Part shown: positions 1-5,952 of the stretch, piece after piece
Layout of the letters: every line of letters starts with the position of its first letter
Numbering within the stretch: the first letter of the stretch is position 1
Origin: Verrucomicrobiales bacterium
GTDB taxonomy: Bacteria; Verrucomicrobiota; Verrucomicrobiia; Verrucomicrobiales; DEV007
NCBI GenBank assembly: GCA_022424805.1
Contig: JAKMGR010000670.1
Coordinates: forward strand, 1 to 6,401
DNA: 6,401 nucleotides
Direction: 5' to 3'
Program-made: the position numbers and the translations under genes
Notes under the pieces: model-generated
Seen by the model: only the letters and a program-made list of their open reading frames with translations
Database searches by the model: none
What the model was told of the DNA's origin: nothing

Positions 1-1049
1 GTCGACCGGAGGGAATGCGTTTCGAAACGACGAAAGGGCCGATCCCGTTTCTTCGGGGCAAAGCGACACTTTCGGAAATTCGCATTCACTTCACTGCCGG
101 AGAAGGCCCCTTTCTCGACCTGCTTCTGATCAAGCCGAAGGAGATTCCGGCTGACGGGGTTCCCACTTTTGTGTCACTCAATTTTCGAGGCAATCATACG
201 ATCGATTCTTCCCCCGAAATCACCTTGAATCAGAACTGGGTGACGGACAGCAGCAAAGACAGAAAGCTTGGCGTTGTGGAGAACAACCGTGCAACGGAGA
301 AAGCGCGAGGCTTTCGAGGAACGCGCTGGCCGGTCGAAAAAATCATCGATGGTGGAGCCGCGTTAGCGACGTTTTACTACGGAGACGTTGACCCGGATTT
401 CCATGATGAATTCGAGAATGGGATTCACCAACTCACTGGAGTTCCCGCTGCCGACGAGTGGGGCTCGATCGGATCCTGGGCATGGGCGACGAGTCGGGTT
501 CGCGATTTCCTGGAGACTGATGAGAACGTGGATCAAAATCGCGTCGCGGTATTTGGGCATTCCCGTCTCGGAAAAACCGCTCTTTGGGCGGGTGCACAAG
601 ATGAGCGTTTCGCTCTCGTGATTTCCAACAACTCAGGTTGCGGAGGTGCGGCCCTGAGCCGTCGGCGATTTGGTGAGCGAGTTTCTCGCATCAACAACAG
701 CTTTCCCCATTGGTTCTGTAAGAACTTCCGAAACTACAATGAAAAGGAATCCGAACTACCGGTTGATCAGCATATGCTCATTGCCTTGAGCGCTCCCCGA
801 ATGATTTACGTTGCCAGTGCAGAAGGTGATCGCTGGGCAGATCCGAAGGGGGAGTTTCTCTCCGCCAAGCACGCCAGCCCGGTATTCGAACTGCTTGGAA
901 AAATAGGAATCAGTTCGGAAAAACAACCCGCCAATCACGAGCCTGTCGGCGGAACGGTGAGGTATCATGTCCGAGAAGGAGCGCACGATGTGACAGACTA
1001 CGATTGGGAGCAGTATCTGAGAGCGATTCACGATGTTCCCGGTGAGTGA
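1..1049 (+). CDS. CE15 glucuronoyl esterase (4-O-methyl-glucuronoyl methylesterase family), 5' end missing
   Basis: This serine esterase is expected to cleave the ester between glucuronic acid on xylan and lignin alcohols, probably in the periplasm or outside the cell. Numbering from the Met at base 15, it has the nucleophile elbow GHSRLG (181-186, Ser183, with Arg184 for the oxyanion hole), then SNNSGCGGAALSRR (204-217), EGDRWADP (270-277) and EGAHD with His324. Ser-to-His (141) and Ser-to-Asp272 (89) spacings equal those I recall for Opitutus terrae OtCE15A (S267, D356, H408). The site of the canonical Glu is Asn206, so Asp272 is the likely catalytic acid. The frame is open to the window edge (first full codon at base 3), and the leading residues RPEGMRFET read as mid-protein sequence. 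By the OtCE15A spacing about 80 residues, including any signal peptide, lie upstream. A separate spacer follows, so co-transcription with the next gene is uncertain. Family call is firm; substrate is inferred. Confidence 0.9.
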   Translation, partial: RPEGMRFETTKGPIPFLRGKATLSEIRIHFTAGEGPFLDLLLIKPKEIPADGVPTFVSLNFRGNHTIDSSPEITLNQNWVTDSSKDRKLGVVENNRATEKARGFRGTRWPVEKIIDGGAALATFYYGDVDPDFHDEFENGIHQLTGVPAADEWGSIGSWAWATSRVRDFLETDENVDQNRVAVFGHSRLGKTALWAGAQDERFALVISNNSGCGGAALSRRRFGERVSRINNSFPHWFCKNFRNYNEKESELPVDQHMLIALSAPRMIYVASAEGDRWADPKGEFLSAKHASPVFELLGKIGISSEKQPANHEPVGGTVRYHVREGAHDVTDYDWEQYLRAIHDVPGE

Positions 1050-1245
1050 GAGCGGAGCGTAATTTTTCAGAATGCGCAATCCGGCCTCGCAGAGGCCAGG
1101 TGCAGGTTCTGCGGTTGTAGCTGGAGTCTTTGACCCCGGAGAGCGCCTGCTTCCATCGAACCTTCTCACTTCCAAAATTCTTTTGGTCGCATAAACGGAC
1201 GGGATTTCTCTTGCAGTGGAACCCTGCTTCGGTAAATCCTGAGGT
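1050..1245. other. Non-coding spacer between the CE15 and DUF1080 genes
   Basis: No convincing gene lies here. It contains a short perfect GC-rich hairpin near the CE15 stop and no strong promoter. The best sigma70-like pair is TTGCAG (1211-1216) and TAAATC (1233-1238), 16 bases apart, but it ends only 7 bases before the GTG start of the next gene. It would therefore give an almost leaderless transcript and is weak. The two minus-strand reading frames that cross the region are mirrors of CE15 and DUF1080 coding sequence and resemble nothing. Confidence 0.5.
1083..1097 (+). terminator. Short perfect hairpin after the CE15 gene, possible terminator
   Basis: GGCCTC (1083-1088), loop GCA, GAGGCC (1092-1097) form a perfect 6-bp stem beginning 33 bases after the CE15 stop. 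No T-tract follows, so it is not a classical intrinsic terminator. It could be an RNA 3'-end stabiliser or chance. Confidence 0.3.
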
Positions 1246-2109
1246 GTGAAACATCTCAGCGGATTTATTGTTTTTGTCGTCGGTTTTCTCGTGTCTGGAG
1301 TCATCATGCACCAGACGCTCTACGGAAAGGCCGGAATTTTTGTCTGGTCTGTGAACGATGATGATGCCTCCGGCGAGTTATTCCTCGAGCGAACGACTCT
1401 GGAAGCTGCATTCGGAGACGCGCAGTTGCCGGAAAAAGACTTGCCGGCTGAGCCGCTCGAAAAGAAGAATAAGAAAGAGGAGAAAGGCGGCCACGCTGCC
1501 GGTAAGGGGGAAGTAGATCCGGATAAAGTGAAAAAGAAGTCGGCGGAGATTTCGTTATTCAACGGGAAGGATCTCGGCAATTGGAAGAAAACCCAGTTCG
1601 GTGGAGAAGGTGATGTCTTTGTGACCGAAGACGGCGAGATGGAATTCGGCTTTGGGGCAATCATGACGGGAGTCAATTGGGAAGGTGAAGCTCCTGCGAC
1701 GTCGAATTACGAACTCACGCTCGATGCCATGAAGCTGGATGGGACCGATTTTTTCTGTGCGCTCACCTTTCCGGTCGATGAAAGTCACGCGACCTATGTG
1801 ATTGGCGGTTGGGGAGGCGGAATTGTGGGGATTTCATCCGTCGATGATCTTGATGCGTCCGAGAATGAGACAATGAACATTTCCGGCTTCGAGGAGGAGC
1901 GTTGGTACAAGGTGAGGGTCCGCGTCACCGATAAGAAAATCGAAGCATGGATTGATGATGAAATGATGGTTGATCTGGTGAGGAAAGATCGAAAGATCAG
2001 CCTGCGACCCGGTGATATTGAGCTTTGCAAACCGATTGGGATTGCTAGCTTTATTACTCGAGCCAAATACCGCAACATCGTCTGGAAGAATATCGACAAA
2101 TCCAAGTGA
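1246..2109 (+). CDS. Membrane-anchored DUF1080 protein (3-keto-disaccharide hydrolase family, concanavalin-like fold)
   Basis: This 287-residue protein is predicted to lie outside the cytoplasm and act on, or bind, carbohydrate. DUF1080 domains adopt a jelly-roll fold; some members hydrolyse 3-keto-glycosides. Starting at GTG 1246 gives Lys2-His3 and then a hydrophobic stretch (about 7-20) suited to a signal anchor. Residues 60-98 form a Lys/Glu-rich linker. The domain runs from about 101 to 282, with LFNGKDLGNWK (104-114), TGVNW (141-145), GTDFFCALTFPV (166-177), GGWGGGIVGISS (187-198), DASENET (203-209), RWYKVRVRV (219-227) and KIEAWID (231-237), all typical of the family as I know it. No lipobox is visible and no predicted cleavage site stands out, so it probably stays tethered. 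A later Met at residue 21 would remove the anchor. No Shine-Dalgarno is well placed; GAGG lies 1 base before the GTG. The exact reaction cannot be read from the sequence. Confidence 0.87.
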   Translation: MKHLSGFIVFVVGFLVSGVIMHQTLYGKAGIFVWSVNDDDASGELFLERTTLEAAFGDAQLPEKDLPAEPLEKKNKKEEKGGHAAGKGEVDPDKVKKKSAEISLFNGKDLGNWKKTQFGGEGDVFVTEDGEMEFGFGAIMTGVNWEGEAPATSNYELTLDAMKLDGTDFFCALTFPVDESHATYVIGGWGGGIVGISSVDDLDASENETMNISGFEEERWYKVRVRVTDKKIEAWIDDEMMVDLVRKDRKISLRPGDIELCKPIGIASFITRAKYRNIVWKNIDKSK

Positions 2110-2112
2110 TAG

Positions 2113-2147
2113 AATTTCCACGGCAAGCCGCCAAGTGAATGGAAATT
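2113..2147 (+). terminator. Inverted repeat after the DUF1080 gene, possible terminator
   Basis: AATTTCCA (2113-2120) and TGGAAATT (2140-2147) are perfect 8-bp arms around a 19-base loop, starting 3 bases after the stop codon. The loop itself holds CGGC-AA-GCCG (2121-2130), which could only form as an alternative small stem. The sequence beyond is ATAAAATTTTC, AT-rich but without a run of T longer than four. A terminator or 3'-end structure is plausible; the stem is weak because of its A-T content. Confidence 0.4.
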
Positions 2148-2311
2148 ATAAAATTTTCAAAAATTAAAATTATGGACGCCTTAATTATCAACTTTTTGAA
2201 CGAATCGCTTGACCTGATGTCCACATGCTGTTCGGATATTTAAAAATTAAGACAAATTCTCAAACGTTTACCGAAATTTTTACCACCATTTAACTCCCGT
2301 CTCTCACAACT
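2148..2311 (+). promoter_or_regulatory. AT-rich promoter region upstream of the winged-helix gene
   Basis: This stretch is far richer in A and T than the flanking genes, with tracts at about 2143-2170, 2181-2200 and 2237-2260, and no reading frame I would call. A TTGACC box (2209-2214) resembles a -35 element. The candidate -10 elements, GATATT (2235-2240) and TATTTA (2237-2242), sit 20 and 22 bases away, longer than optimal. The A/T tracts just upstream could act as an UP element. I infer that the promoter of the gene at 2312 is here. Because that gene encodes a winged-helix-like domain, autoregulation is possible but nothing shows it directly. No Shine-Dalgarno precedes the ATG. Confidence 0.4.
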
Positions 2312-3340
2312 ATGAACCTCCGCGATCAGCTAAAAGAAATCCTCCCTGACATTTTACCAAGAAATCCCGCCCAGGCAATCAAGGGGACCGAGCTGATTGA
2401 AATGGTGAAGCATCGTCTCAAGCAGGATTATTCTGATGCGACTTTGCGGTATCACTTTTCCATAATGTCCTGTGACCCATCTTCGCCCATTGCGAAAGTC
2501 GAACAGGGACAAGGCTACTACCTCCGCACTTCAACCATCCACACGGTTAACAGTGCCCGTAATCTTTTTCACACAGGCTCCGATGAAGATGGCGTGGGAA
2601 TGAGTTCGGCTGACATGGATGTTTCGCTCGCTCGCGCCGCGAAATTTCGTGCCGTCGTTCAGCGTTACCTGGAGTCTGTGCAGCAGTTTCCCTTCTCCTT
2701 CGAGCGTTCCTTTACGATCGATGCTGAAGGCAATCGCTGGCGAGTGCCCGACCTTGCTGTGGTTGATTGGCTCGCCGGAGAGGAATCTAAGGACAGCGTT
2801 TCACTGAACAAAGAGAAGTTGGAAGTTCATCGCCGCCTCGGTCAGTCACCGATGCGTGTATCCAGTGTGAAGCTTCGTCTCGAATTGAACCACGTCTCTC
2901 TTTATGAGGATCTCTACCAGTGCCTCGCTACATCCGAGTGGGCGAATGCGGCGGAACTGCTTATCGCCGCTCCGATTGAAGATCGTCGCATGATCGAAGA
3001 GGTCCGCCGATTTGCTTCCCGCTACGGCATCGGAGTGATTAGCTTTGGTCTCGACGCCGACGTTCTTGATGATATGCCGGAACCTGCGGCGATTGAAAAT
3101 CTTCAGCCACGTGAGTTTGAGTCGATCCAGAGTCTCCTGCAGATTCGCCGATATGCAGCGCCGGACACCGATCAGTCCTATGATTGGGCGCACGTCCTCG
3201 ATGCTGCTGCAGAGAACCCCGATTTTGACCGCTTCGAGAAATGGATCTCTCGCTGCCTGCTCGACGAGAAAGCAATGACCTCTCGCGAGTACGATGATCT
3301 GGAGCGTGCGGCAGCTCCGGTTGAGGAGTACGTGGCATAA
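2312..3340 (+). CDS. Uncharacterised protein: winged-helix-like N-terminus plus a PD-(D/E)XK-like region
   Basis: I do not recognise this 342-residue protein by name. Residues 1-72 look like a winged helix: helices around ELIEMVKHRL (27-36) and a recognition-helix-like TLRYHFSIM (44-52), closing with QGYYLR (67-72) as a wing strand. A helical linker follows (about 102-125). Residues 126-247 read as alternating strands and helices like a restriction-endonuclease fold: FSFERSF, then RVPDLAVVDW (144-153, Pro146-Asp147), SVKLRLELN (185-193), a helix LYEDLYQCLATSEWA (197-211), ELLIAAP (215-221), and a closing YGIGVISFGLD (238-248). The E-x-K position reads Glu191-Leu-Asn193, so catalysis may be lost or Lys moved. 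A conserved-looking tail (290-316) contains DWAHVLDAA and FEKWISRCL. It is cytoplasmic, with no signal or membrane segment. It stands alone, with its own AT-rich promoter region. A DNA-binding role is inferred; it could be a regulator or a DNA-processing protein. Confidence 0.8.
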   Translation: MNLRDQLKEILPDILPRNPAQAIKGTELIEMVKHRLKQDYSDATLRYHFSIMSCDPSSPIAKVEQGQGYYLRTSTIHTVNSARNLFHTGSDEDGVGMSSADMDVSLARAAKFRAVVQRYLESVQQFPFSFERSFTIDAEGNRWRVPDLAVVDWLAGEESKDSVSLNKEKLEVHRRLGQSPMRVSSVKLRLELNHVSLYEDLYQCLATSEWANAAELLIAAPIEDRRMIEEVRRFASRYGIGVISFGLDADVLDDMPEPAAIENLQPREFESIQSLLQIRRYAAPDTDQSYDWAHVLDAAAENPDFDRFEKWISRCLLDEKAMTSREYDDLERAAAPVEEYVA

Positions 3341-3419
3341 GTAGATTCCCTTGATTCAAGCCTTTGCGATACCTTGTTGGGTATACTGCTGGGGCACCCT
3401 GTTGGATCTAGCACACAAC

Positions 3420-3444
3420 CCTGTCAGGTCGAAGACCAGACAGG
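3420..3444. terminator. Hairpin between convergent genes, likely bidirectional terminator
   Basis: CCTGTC-A-GGTC, loop GAA, GACC-A-GACAGG: ten base pairs in two blocks separated by one A-A mismatch. It lies 23 bases beyond the recN stop on the minus strand and 79 bases beyond the stop of the plus-strand gene. Position between two converging genes suits a shared terminator. Neither side has a strong T-tract (ATAGAATTGTT on plus, GTTGTGTG on minus), so efficiency is uncertain. Confidence 0.5.
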
Positions 3445-3467
3445 ATAGAATTGTTCCAGAAGACGGT

Positions 3468-5108
3468 CTACACCCCAGCCATTTTCGTTGCCAGCGCCAG
3501 GGTTTCGGGACCGATTCCTCCGAGCATGCGTGCGAGTTCGCGGGTTCGCTTTTTGCCCGTAACAGCTTCGAGGCTGGAGTTGGTCTGGTCGTTCTCGACT
3601 TCTTTGGTGACGAGGAAGTGACGATGAGCCAGGGATGCGACCTGCGGCATGTGGGTGATGGCGACGACCTGGTGACGCTCTCCGAGAAAGGCCATTTTCT
3701 TGCCGACTGCACCAGCGATTTCTCCGCCGACGTTTGCGTCGATTTCGTCGAAGACCATGAGAGGTATGGAGTCCTGATCGGCCAGGGCGCTTTTCACGGC
3801 TAGCATGACGCGAGACATCTCTCCACTGGAGGCAATGATGCGGAGCGGTTTGAGGGGTTCGCCGGGATTCGGGCCGAAGACAAATTCCATTGTCTCGAAT
3901 CCTTGAGGTCCGGGTTCATCTTGATCTGCAAATTCAATTTCAAAGATGGATTGATTGAATCCCAGATCGTCGAGGTGACTGGCGATATCAGCAGCGAGAT
4001 TTGGCGCAGCGGCGCGACGTTTCTTCGAAAGTTTCTTCGCTGCCTTTTTCAGAGACGACTGCGTTTTTTCAACCGCTTCGCGAAGACGTTCGAGTTCCTC
4101 TTCCCGTCCGTCGACAGTGCCGAGGCGATTTCGGGCTTTGGCCTCGTAGGCTAGAACTTCTTCTATGGACTGTCCGTATTTTCGCTTGAGGGTTTCGATT
4201 TCGTCGATGCGGCGTTCCATCCGGGCAAATTCTGCGGGATCGATTTCGAGATCGTCACGGTAGTCGCGAAGCACATTTTCCAGTTCTTCGATTTCGACTC
4301 GGGCCGATTCGAATCCGGAGACTCGTTCAATGACGGAGGGATCAAATTTCTCCAGTTCGAGAATGCAGCGCTTCGCATTCGTCAGGTTCGCGACTGCGGC
4401 GCTGATGAGGTCGACGCCTTGGTTTGCATTTTCGACAAGTCGGCTGCTGTGGAGAGACTGCCGGTAGCGCTGCTCCAGATCGGTAATTTCTTCTCGATCG
4501 AGTGCGGCAGTCGATATTTCTTCGACCTGAAAGCGGAGAAGATCGATTTCCTGATCGCTGACTTGCCTGGTGTTTTCGAAATTTTCCAGTGCGTTTGCTG
4601 CGTCGCGCCACTGTCTCCATGCTGATCGATAGGAGTCGCGCTCTTTACCCGCCTTGGCGTAGGCGTCGAGCATGGACATCTGGCGGTCTGGGGAGAGCAG
4701 AGATTGATGCTCGTGCGGTCCATGCAGATCAACGAGGAGGCTCCCGATTGATTTCAGCACCGACAGAGTGCAGGGCGAGCAGTTGATAAATTGCTTGTTC
4801 CCGCTTCCGAAGATGCGTTTCACGACAAGGGTATTTCCTTCGCAGGCGTCGAGGCCACACTCTTCAAGTAATGTGTTGACCTGTTCGAGATTGTGGGAGA
4901 GTTCGAAGATGGCTTCGACGCCGCAACTGCTCTCGCCGGTGCGGACGAGATCGTGGTTGGCGCGTTCTCCGAGAATAAGTTTCAGCGCGCCTACGATCAT
5001 GGATTTCCCGGCCCCGGTTGTTCCGGTGACACCGATGAGCCCCGGACCGAGTTCCCAAGTGAGATCGTCGACGAGTGCGAGATTTTTGATTTTTAAAACC
5101 GAGAGCAT
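3468..5108 (-). CDS. recN: DNA repair protein RecN (SMC-like ATPase)
   Basis: RecN is a cytoplasmic SMC-related ATPase that works in recombinational repair of double-strand breaks, helping RecA and holding DNA ends together. At 546 residues it matches the usual length (about 550). From the ATG at 5108: N-terminal MLSVLKIKNLALVDDL, Walker A GTTGAGKS (29-36), the RecN-specific LHGPHEHQSLLSP (128-140), a long helical coiled-coil middle (about 150-370), the ABC signature ASSGEMSRV (426-434), Walker B LMVFDEID (450-457) with NVGGE after it, and the switch AITHMPQV (483-490). The signature has Ser where the usual SGGE has Gly. I chose ATG 5108 because family members begin ML-x-x-L-x-I; a GTG at 5138 adds ten residues unlike the family. 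Neither start has a Shine-Dalgarno. It is divergent from the PhnP-like gene and convergent with the winged-helix gene, so probably monocistronic. RecN is often SOS-controlled, but no clear LexA box is visible. Confidence 0.96.
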   Translation of the reverse strand: MLSVLKIKNLALVDDLTWELGPGLIGVTGTTGAGKSMIVGALKLILGERANHDLVRTGESSCGVEAIFELSHNLEQVNTLLEECGLDACEGNTLVVKRIFGSGNKQFINCSPCTLSVLKSIGSLLVDLHGPHEHQSLLSPDRQMSMLDAYAKAGKERDSYRSAWRQWRDAANALENFENTRQVSDQEIDLLRFQVEEISTAALDREEITDLEQRYRQSLHSSRLVENANQGVDLISAAVANLTNAKRCILELEKFDPSVIERVSGFESARVEIEELENVLRDYRDDLEIDPAEFARMERRIDEIETLKRKYGQSIEEVLAYEAKARNRLGTVDGREEELERLREAVEKTQSSLKKAAKKLSKKRRAAAPNLAADIASHLDDLGFNQSIFEIEFADQDEPGPQGFETMEFVFGPNPGEPLKPLRIIASSGEMSRVMLAVKSALADQDSIPLMVFDEIDANVGGEIAGAVGKKMAFLGERHQVVAITHMPQVASLAHRHFLVTKEVENDQTNSSLEAVTGKKRTRELARMLGGIGPETLALATKMAGV

Positions 5109-5166
5109 TGGCGGACGTATTGAGTTAGATTTCTCCACAGTATTATTTTAACTGTTCAAAAAGTCA
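5109..5166. promoter_or_regulatory. Divergent promoter region between recN and the PhnP-like gene
   Basis: These 58 bases must carry the promoters of both genes unless they lie inside coding sequence. For the plus strand, TTGAGT (5120-5125) with TATTTT (5144-5149), 18 bases apart, is a plausible sigma70-like pair. For recN the minus strand shows TTGAAC (5159-5154) followed by an AT-rich run including TAATAC, but not at normal spacing. The region also contains the inverted repeat ACAGT-N9-ACTGT (5137-5155). Confidence 0.45.
5137..5155. repeat. Inverted repeat ACAGT-N9-ACTGT, candidate operator
   Basis: Perfect 5-bp arms (5137-5141 and 5151-5155) flank nine A/T-only bases inside the recN/PhnP-like divergent spacer, overlapping the candidate plus-strand -10 element. 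A dimeric repressor could bind here and touch both genes. Arms are short and chance is quite possible. It also overlaps the alternative GTG start of recN at 5138. Confidence 0.3.
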
Positions 5167-5952
5167 ATGTTCAAGAATGCAGAAATTACATTTTTAGGAA
5201 CAGGCACGTCGATTGGTGTGCCGGTGATCGGTTGCAATTGCGAGGTATGCACCTCTGACGACCCGAAAAACAAACGCCTGCGTTCTTCCATCTATGTGCG
5301 CACGGAAGAGACGGAGCTGGTAGTGGATACAGGGCCCGACTTTCGGCAGCAGATGCTCCGGGAGGAGGTCCGCAATCTCGACGCGGCGTTATTTACTCAT
5401 GCGCACAGCGATCATGTGATGGGCTTTGATGATTTGCGACGGTTCACGGTGTGGGATGACGATGAGCTGGAGATTTTCGCGACAGAGGAGTGCATGGAGC
5501 GTCTCAAAGGTGCATTTCCTTACATTTTCGACGGTATGAATCGTTACCGTGGCTATTTAAAAATCGCACCTTGCTTGATCGATGGACCGTTTTCGGTAGC
5601 TGATCTCGAAGTGACCCCGTTACCGGTTTCGCATGGCAAAGTAGAAACGATTGGCTTTCTTTTTTCCCGAAACGGTGAGCGTCTGTTCGCTTACATCCCG
5701 GATGCGAAGGAATTGTCGGAAGAAACGCAGGAGTTGGTGCGTGGAATTGATCTGCTGATTCTCGACGGGCTTCAGCCGGAATTGCATTGGACTCACCTAT
5801 CGATTGGCGAGTCGGTTGAGATTGCTAGGGATTTGAGGGTCAAAGAAACCTGGCTCACGCATTTTTCCTGTCGGGCCAATTACGCTGCGCTGGAACCGGG
5901 TTTGCCGGAAGGCGTGCGTTTGGCCTGGGACGGCTTGCGTTTGGAGGTATGA
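5167..5952 (+). CDS. PhnP-like metallo-beta-lactamase-fold hydrolase (phosphodiesterase family)
   Basis: This 261-residue cytosolic protein belongs to the PhnP/RNase Z-like branch of the metallo-beta-lactamase fold; E. coli PhnP hydrolyses phosphoribosyl cyclic phosphate. Visible motifs: FLGTGTSIGVPVIGC near the N-terminus, a CxCxxC zinc cluster (Cys23, Cys25, Cys28), VDTGPDFR (53-60), the metal motif THAHSDHVMGFDDLR (77-91; His78, His80, Asp82, His83), PVSHG (His156), YIPDAK (bridging Asp179), HWTHLS (207-212) and LTHFS (His232). The active-site set is complete. Three residues after His232, where PhnP has a structural-zinc His, this protein has Cys235. No phn (C-P lyase) genes are next to it, so its true substrate is unknown and I give no symbol. 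The ATG at 5167 puts FLGTGTS at the normal distance; no Shine-Dalgarno is visible. Its TGA abuts the stop of the convergent RND gene. Confidence 0.9.
   Translation: MFKNAEITFLGTGTSIGVPVIGCNCEVCTSDDPKNKRLRSSIYVRTEETELVVDTGPDFRQQMLREEVRNLDAALFTHAHSDHVMGFDDLRRFTVWDDDELEIFATEECMERLKGAFPYIFDGMNRYRGYLKIAPCLIDGPFSVADLEVTPLPVSHGKVETIGFLFSRNGERLFAYIPDAKELSEETQELVRGIDLLILDGLQPELHWTHLSIGESVEIARDLRVKETWLTHFSCRANYAALEPGLPEGVRLAWDGLRLEV

Noticed and set aside
8..17. GGAGG followed closely by ATG at 15, as if the CE15 gene started there
   Set aside because: Spacing is only 2 bases, the frame is open upstream to the window edge, and the first residues plus the OtCE15A spacing indicate that about 80 residues are missing.
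756..1311. Two long minus-strand reading frames over the end of CE15 and the following spacer
   Set aside because: They mirror CE15 coding sequence, show no recognisable domain and have low-complexity, arginine- and serine-rich composition typical of shadow frames.
3351..3803. 150-residue plus-strand reading frame antisense to the recN 3' end
   Set aside because: Most of it is the complement of strongly conserved recN sequence; its product resembles nothing known.
5109..5138. Upstream GTG start for recN at 5138
   Set aside because: It adds a ten-residue leader not found in the family, while the ATG at 5108 gives the normal RecN N-terminus; neither has a better ribosome site.
5153..5166. LexA box of the type TGTTC-N4-GAACA
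   Set aside because: TGTTC is followed by AAAA and AGTCA, so the second half-site is missing; E. coli-type CTGT-N8-ACAG is also absent.
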